Origin: Desmodesmus armatus | Lineage: Eukaryota; Chlorophyta; Chlorophyceae; Sphaeropleales; Scenedesmaceae | NCBI GenBank assembly: GCA_007449985.2 | Contig: VIIQ02000008.1 | Location: 1-64,000, forward strand | DNA length: 64,000 nt | Direction: 5' to 3' | Shown here: positions 59,801-64,000 of the stretch, piece after piece | How the letters are laid out: each line of letters starts with the position of its first letter | Numbering within the stretch: the stretch's first letter is position 1 | The notes under the pieces: generated by a model | What the model saw: only the letters and a program-made list of their open reading frames with translations | What the model was told of the DNA's origin: nothing | Database searches by the model: none | Program-made: the position numbers and the translations under genes

Positions 59801-62491
59801 ACGTACCTGAGTTTCACGCTGCGCTCCTCAGGTTGACGCAGCGGCGGCAGGAGTGCAGCGGCAGTGCGGAGACCCTGAAGAAGATGGAGACCGAGTTTGA
59901 CTGGATTGTACGCGAGAAGGACAACCTGGGCCGCGGCGAGTGAGTGCAGCCACTGCTTGGCTAGGCATGTGGTGTTTCTGCTGCGTGGTGGACAACAACG
60001 TACCATGACAGCAAATTTCCGTCCCTGCTGAGTAGTATCTGGGGAGCGCTCGTACGGGGGGGGGGGGTAGAGGGCGTTCGTGCGTGTCAGGTGGTGGGTT
60101 AGTTTCAACCGTGGCCGCCGTCTCCCCTCACCCCGCACTACCCCTTCCCTCCTGATTCTGACATGGCAGCATGTTGCAGCTTGAGATGGGTGCAAGGCAT
60201 GCAATGCAGCCAGGCCCAAACTGACATGCTGGTTTGCCGTGACGCCAACATCATGCTGTTGGTGTCACGTCAAACCGACAGGTCAGTTCCAGTCTGACTG
60301 CATTGCCTGCCTTGTGAGTGCCTCAAGAACCAACATGCCGGTGACCGTGGTACAGGGAGACTGCCGTGCACAGTATGTCACCGGCAGTGCGACTGTGCTG
60401 GTTGGTGTGCAGGTTTGACTTTGAGGGTGTTGACGTGAAGGCGCTGTTTGATGAGTACCACGAGACGGAGAAGCGCATGAAGGAGCTCAAGGAGAAGGGG
60501 GGCATCCAGCGACAGGTGAGCGAGCCTTGCATCGGCGTTACCTTGTTTGTGTACATGCCTATGCACATGCATGTGCAAGGCATGTACCCTCCACACTGCT
60601 GTCTGGGCAAGCCGCATGCGGCATTGCGGCATTAGCTAGTGCAGCACACGGCGGCATCAGCAGTGGTGATCGTGGTGATAGTGCTGTGTACCTTTGCTGA
60701 TGTTGCCTGGCATGCTGCTGTGCATCTGCCGCAGGCTGAGCTGATGTACAGGCGCAACAAGGAGGAGGTGGAGGGACTACAGGTCAAGAGGAAGCAGGTA
60801 AGGTGTTCGCTTGTCACTCATGGGCATCAGCCGCAGCAATGCTGTGCATCTTGCAATGTTGCGCGCCGCAGCTTGTAAGACCACGCCTTGCACATACTGT
60901 ACCAGGGTACACATCCAGGCTTTCAAAGGCAAAGCCTGGTCTCATCTTGTTGTTGTGGCGGCTGTATGTCGCAGGTGGAGGACGACAAGGCGCAGATCAC
61001 TGCAGTCATCCAGCAGCTGGACGAGAAGAAGCGCATCGCACTTGAGGAGACGTGGAAACAGGTGAGCTTCTGTACTTCTTACTACACATCCTATGTCAAC
61101 AGCCGCTGGCGCAGTGAGATGTAAGTGATGCAGCAAGTGCACCGTCGAGACAGGAGACGATTCACCCAGCAACATGGCCAGGATTGACGACGTACTGAGT
61201 GCGGCCATGCACAAACATCTGAACACTGCGTGTCGTGTTACGACGTGTGCTGGCAGGTTGACCGTGACTTCAACGCCATCTTCAGCACGCTGCTGCCAAA
61301 CACTGCCGCGCGGCTGACGCCGCCAGAGGGCGGCACTTTCCTGGACGGCCTGGAAGTGCGTGTGGCCTTTGGAGGGGTCTGGAAGGAGTCCCTCACGGAG
61401 CTGAGTGGTGGACAGCGCAGCCTGCTGGCTCTGAGTCTGGTGCTGGCTCTCTGCAGGTGTGTGGGGCGCAATGTCTGTACTGTCAGTGCCTGTGTTGTTA
61501 TGAGACTACTGGTTGCTTCTTGGAGTTGCACAGCCAAGCGCTGGATGCTTGGGCATTGTGGTCAAAATCAACAGCAACCTGCCCTGAGACACTGATAGAC
61601 AAGCACATGTATGGCGGCCACCCAACCATAATGATGATGTGCATGTAACTTTAAGCAGAATCCCAGCTTGTTCAACACCGTCTGTGCTGCTGCTCAGGTT
61701 CAAGCCTGCCCCCATCTACATCCTGGATGAGGTTGATGCAGCGCTGGACCTCAACCACACACAAAACATTGGCGCCATGATCAAGCAGCACTTCCCACAG
61801 GTGAGCAGCAGACTCACTGTTTGCGTCTGATAGGATTGTTTGCATGTGCGCTACTTGCTAGCTACATAATTATGCTCCATGTCCAACACACCAGCTGGTG
61901 TGTGGTGTGCACACTGCAGTACTACACAGTATGTGCACCAATCGGATGCAAGCAGCCTGGGGCTGTCATTGCAGTGCGTTGCATGGGGGTTGCCAGGCTG
62001 GGGGCACGCATGTTGGAGCCACTGCTGATTTGTGATAAAATCCTTTGTGAGGCGCACGTCTGCCCCGAGGCATCTGCCCAGAACTGGGTTCCCCCTGCAA
62101 CCAGGTCCCAAATGACACCGACCCTTGGAGGTGTGGCGCTACAGGTGCTACGCCAAGAAACATGTAGTGCAAGTGCTAGTAGTACTACCAGCAATGCCAG
62201 CAAATCAGGGATTATGCTGACTGGTGCGTGTTGTGCTGTCGTATTCTCCCCTGTGTGTCCCCACAGAGCCAGTTCATCGTGGTGTCCCTGAAGGAGGGCA
62301 TGTTCAACAATGCCAACGTCATCTTCAGGACCAAGTTTGTGGACGGCGTGTCCACCGTCACCCGCACAGTCAACGACGCAGTTGGGCGCCGTGATGGGGA
62401 GAACATGCACGGCGCACGGGCAGCTGGCGGCAAGGCTGGCAGCAAGGCGGCAGCAGGCAGGGGCGCCCTGCGGGAAAGCAACAGGGGCTGA
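50815..62491 (+). CDS. SMC2: Condensin subunit SMC2
   Basis: Chromosome-condensation ATPase, partner of SMC4. Twenty-six exons close in phase to 1,206 residues: 50815-50982, 51233-51382, 51869-51924, 52249-52330, 52706-52840, 52980-53119, 53572-53766, 54312-54403, 54687-54853, 55134-55334, 55613-55746, 55999-56119, 56485-56571, 56846-56995, 57410-57657, 57930-58110, 58408-58494, 58809-58944, 59191-59392, 59832-59939, 60413-60515, 60735-60797, 60975-61061, 61257-61456, 61698-61800, 62267-62491. Start [15 protein letters not shown]; Walker A GLNGSGKS (32-39); Q-loop region [20 protein letters not shown]; long coiled coil; hinge around [17 protein letters not shown] to [23 protein letters not shown]2-type signature [20 protein letters not shown]; Walker [13 protein letters not shown]; then [20 protein letters not shown]. 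The C-terminal tail is Gly/Ala/Lys-rich. Length is normal for SMC2. Confidence 0.96.
53700..53925 (+). repeat. Duplicated exon/donor segment in SMC2 intron 7
   Basis: The end of exon 7 plus its donor (GCTGGGGGTGAGGTCAAGGA ... GCCATGAAGTGAGT, 53714-53775) is repeated at about 53848-53910 with small changes, and a third, weaker piece follows near 53970. The copies lie inside intron 7 after the functional donor at 53767. Confidence 0.85.
55598..55610. repeat. Poly-C tract at SMC2 intron 10 acceptor
   Basis: Thirteen C lead directly into the AG acceptor at 55611-55612, so they form the polypyrimidine tract. Confidence 0.9.
57886..57904. repeat. Poly-C tract in SMC2 intron 15
   Basis: Nineteen C followed by GCGCGCGC, about 25 bases before the acceptor at 57928-57929. 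Confidence 0.93.
60056..60067. repeat. Poly-G tract in SMC2 intron 20
   Basis: An uninterrupted run of about 12 G followed by TAGAGGG. Confidence 0.85.
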
Positions 62492-63332
62492 GGGGCGTTG
62501 CGGACGTGGGGTTCCGGTGTGCTGTGCTACGTTGTGGGGTGGCCCTTGCTGGGCTGATGGCCTGTTGATGCTGGCGGTGTTGATGCTGCCGTGCAAACGG
62601 CAATAGTGGCTTTCTCAGAATGTGTACTGCCCAGGCTTTGGAAGAGTGTGCAGAAAGGTGCAATCCTGGTGTCAACTGCTATCCTTGCAAGGATGGATGT
62701 AGGTTTGCAGAGCAGCAGGCCCGAGTTGTTGGGCTTTGCCCGAACTGGAATTGCATACATCAAGGTCTCTGGTTGCTTCCTGGCATGCATGCTGCTGACG
62801 TCGCTTGCGGCACTCAGTTGTAGCACTTCAAACTGTGCTCGTCAGCAGCTCCACATCTATGCGTGCCCAGTTCCAAGGACTCATGGATGGAGTCACCACT
62901 ATGTACCTGACGAAAATCCATACCACCGCATCGCGGCACAGTACCCCACGCGCTGCAGGGCCTCCCCCCCCTTCAAGTCCAGCCGGGAAGGCATCCCACC
63001 CAGAGCTGTAAGCATCAAACCTCGTAACCGGTATCTTGAACATGATATGAAGCTGCATTGCAACGCGCCTCCTTCTCAACTGAAGCAATGCAGTCCAACT
63101 TTCTTCCTCACAGCTGTCACAATTCAAACCCGGTGTGTTGTCTGCTCGCCCACCCGCAGGCTGGCAGCGTGAGTTTCCAGCGCTCAGGGGGTGTATTCAT
63201 GTATTTTGATTGCTGTCTCACCCTCCTCCAGCCGCCCTAGGACGATCTTGTCGGGTCTACTGTCGCAGCGGAGTCCAACCTGTGGGTGAACAGTTTACAC
63301 CAGCTTCATTGGAGTTCAACCTCGTAGCTATC
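62492..63332. other. Intergenic region: SMC2 3' end and RING gene promoter
   Basis: Nothing coding recognised. A TGTAA at 63007-63011 is a candidate polyadenylation motif for SMC2. Confidence 0.4.
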
Positions 63333-64000
63333 ATGGGGAAGACTGATGCGGGGCAGGCCCCCAAGCTGCCAGAGCAGCACATAGACGACAGACTGGACAG
63401 GCAGGTTGCAGAGTATTCCAAGCTCTACAGCATAGACAAGTGGCTGCAGCCTCGCAGGTAGGCTCCTAGCCTCCCTCCTAGGCTGTCACTGTTGCATGGT
63501 AGGGTGGCATGCTTCGTGCAGCCTGACATACTGTCCCAGCAACATTCTGTCAATGCACACCTGTCCTGGCCCTGCAGCATGGTGGAGGTGCAGCTTGCAA
63601 AGCTCAAGGATGAGACACGCTGTCCTATGTGCTTCGGTAAGGCGCCAGTGAATGACTTCCTAATTTTTTCTGCCTCCCCCCCCCCCCCCCAAGCGGCCCT
63701 AGCTTGCTGGCAAACCAGTAGTGCCTGCAGAGGTGCCTGCTTATCATCAGCCTTAGCCTGCCTTGTGTTGAACCTGCACCCACCTGTACCCGAGCCCCTC
63801 CCTGGTATCATATCGCTTATTCTGTGCATCTGCAGGCAAGATCAGGAGTGCCCGCATATCCATGGTGTGCCTCCACCGCTACTGTGCCAAGTGCATTGAG
63901 CAGTACCTGCGAGCAAAGATGCCTGGCAGGTAGGGCAGTAGGGACGAACAGGCACAGCAGCAACAGCAACAACAACAGCAGCAGCAGCAGCAGCAGCAGT
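63333..64000 (+). CDS. RING-finger protein, RING1-like, N-terminal part only
   Basis: Likely E3 ubiquitin ligase. Exons 63333-63457, 63578-63636 and 63836-63929 are in phase; the rest lies beyond the right edge. The start MGKTDAGQAPKLPEQH is the first ATG of the open frame. The N-terminal 40 residues (DRLDRQVAEYSKLYSIDKWL) resemble a short helix. The RING begins at about residue 53 with the pattern C-x2-C ... C-x-H-x2-C-x2-C (ETRCPMCFGKI, then MVCLHRYCAKCIEQYL). This arrangement resembles RING1/RING2 and plant RING1A/B proteins, but the last zinc ligands (CPxC) are outside the window. The exact subfamily is undecided. Confidence 0.8.
63676..63690. repeat. Poly-C tract in RING gene intron
   Basis: Fifteen C after a T-rich stretch, in intron 2 of the RING gene. 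Confidence 0.92.
63957..63999. repeat. CAG/CAA triplet repeat at right edge
   Basis: CAGCAA-type units turning into pure CAG, running to the end of the window. It follows the donor at about 63930, so it probably lies in an intron rather than coding for polyglutamine. Confidence 0.85.

Noticed and set aside
1..64000. tRNA, rRNA, transposase, reverse transcriptase, viral or CRISPR sequences
   Set aside because: I looked for B-box-like GTTCGA contexts, transposase or polymerase motifs and regularly spaced repeats and found none I could support.

Overview
The window looks like nuclear DNA of a green alga (Chlorophyta; I cannot resolve the genus). Ten protein-coding genes are recognisable. Nearly all are split by many short introns with GT(GAG/GCG)...(C)AG borders. 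The coding sequence is rich in CAG/CTG, Ala and Gln. Homopolymer C or G tracts are frequent in introns and intergenic DNA. One gene encodes an ISE2-type helicase, which in land plants works in the chloroplast. No tRNA, rRNA, CRISPR array, transposase or viral gene was seen. Gene models below were built by hand from splice-site phase and protein-family knowledge; for eight of the ten the exon phases close exactly.

Layout. (1) 1-5922, minus: an NLR-like gene encoding a myristoylation motif, a SAM domain, a four-helix cell-death-type (HeLo/MLKL/RPW8-like) region, an NB-ARC NTPase and a winged helix. It leaves the window on the left, and its NB-ARC part carries several one-base frame breaks. (2) 7784-9370, plus: a tail-anchored Sulfotransfer_4-type sulfotransferase. 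(3) 10765-21296, plus: ISE2-like Ski2-family DExH RNA helicase, 17 exons, two one-base frame breaks. (4) 23183-24964, minus: a 178-residue membrane-anchored coiled-coil protein of unknown function. (5) 25551-31828, plus: a type II membrane gamma-glutamyl transpeptidase, 13 exons. (6) 32679-36564, plus: guanylate kinase joined in one reading frame to a short-chain dehydrogenase whose catalytic Tyr is Phe. (7) 37137-40401, plus: a secreted coiled-coil repeat protein with an unknown C-terminal domain. (8) 43090-47388, minus: LARP6-like RNA-binding protein with La motif, RRM and a C-terminal SUZ-C-like motif. (9) 48145-50072, plus: MOB1. (10) 50815-62491, plus: SMC2, 26 exons. (11) 63333-right edge, plus: the start of a RING-finger (RING1-like) protein.

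How they relate. There are no operons. The right third groups growth and division genes: MOB1 (mitotic exit/Hippo-type kinase activator) and SMC2 (condensin) lie head to tail, next to a RING protein and a LARP6. The most unusual elements are the NLR-like cell-death protein and the guanylate kinase-SDR fusion. The one-base frame breaks all lie in the first 20 kb and nearly all look like loss of one base from a short C or G run. That pattern points to residual assembly indels, although real decay of the NLR-like gene is not excluded.
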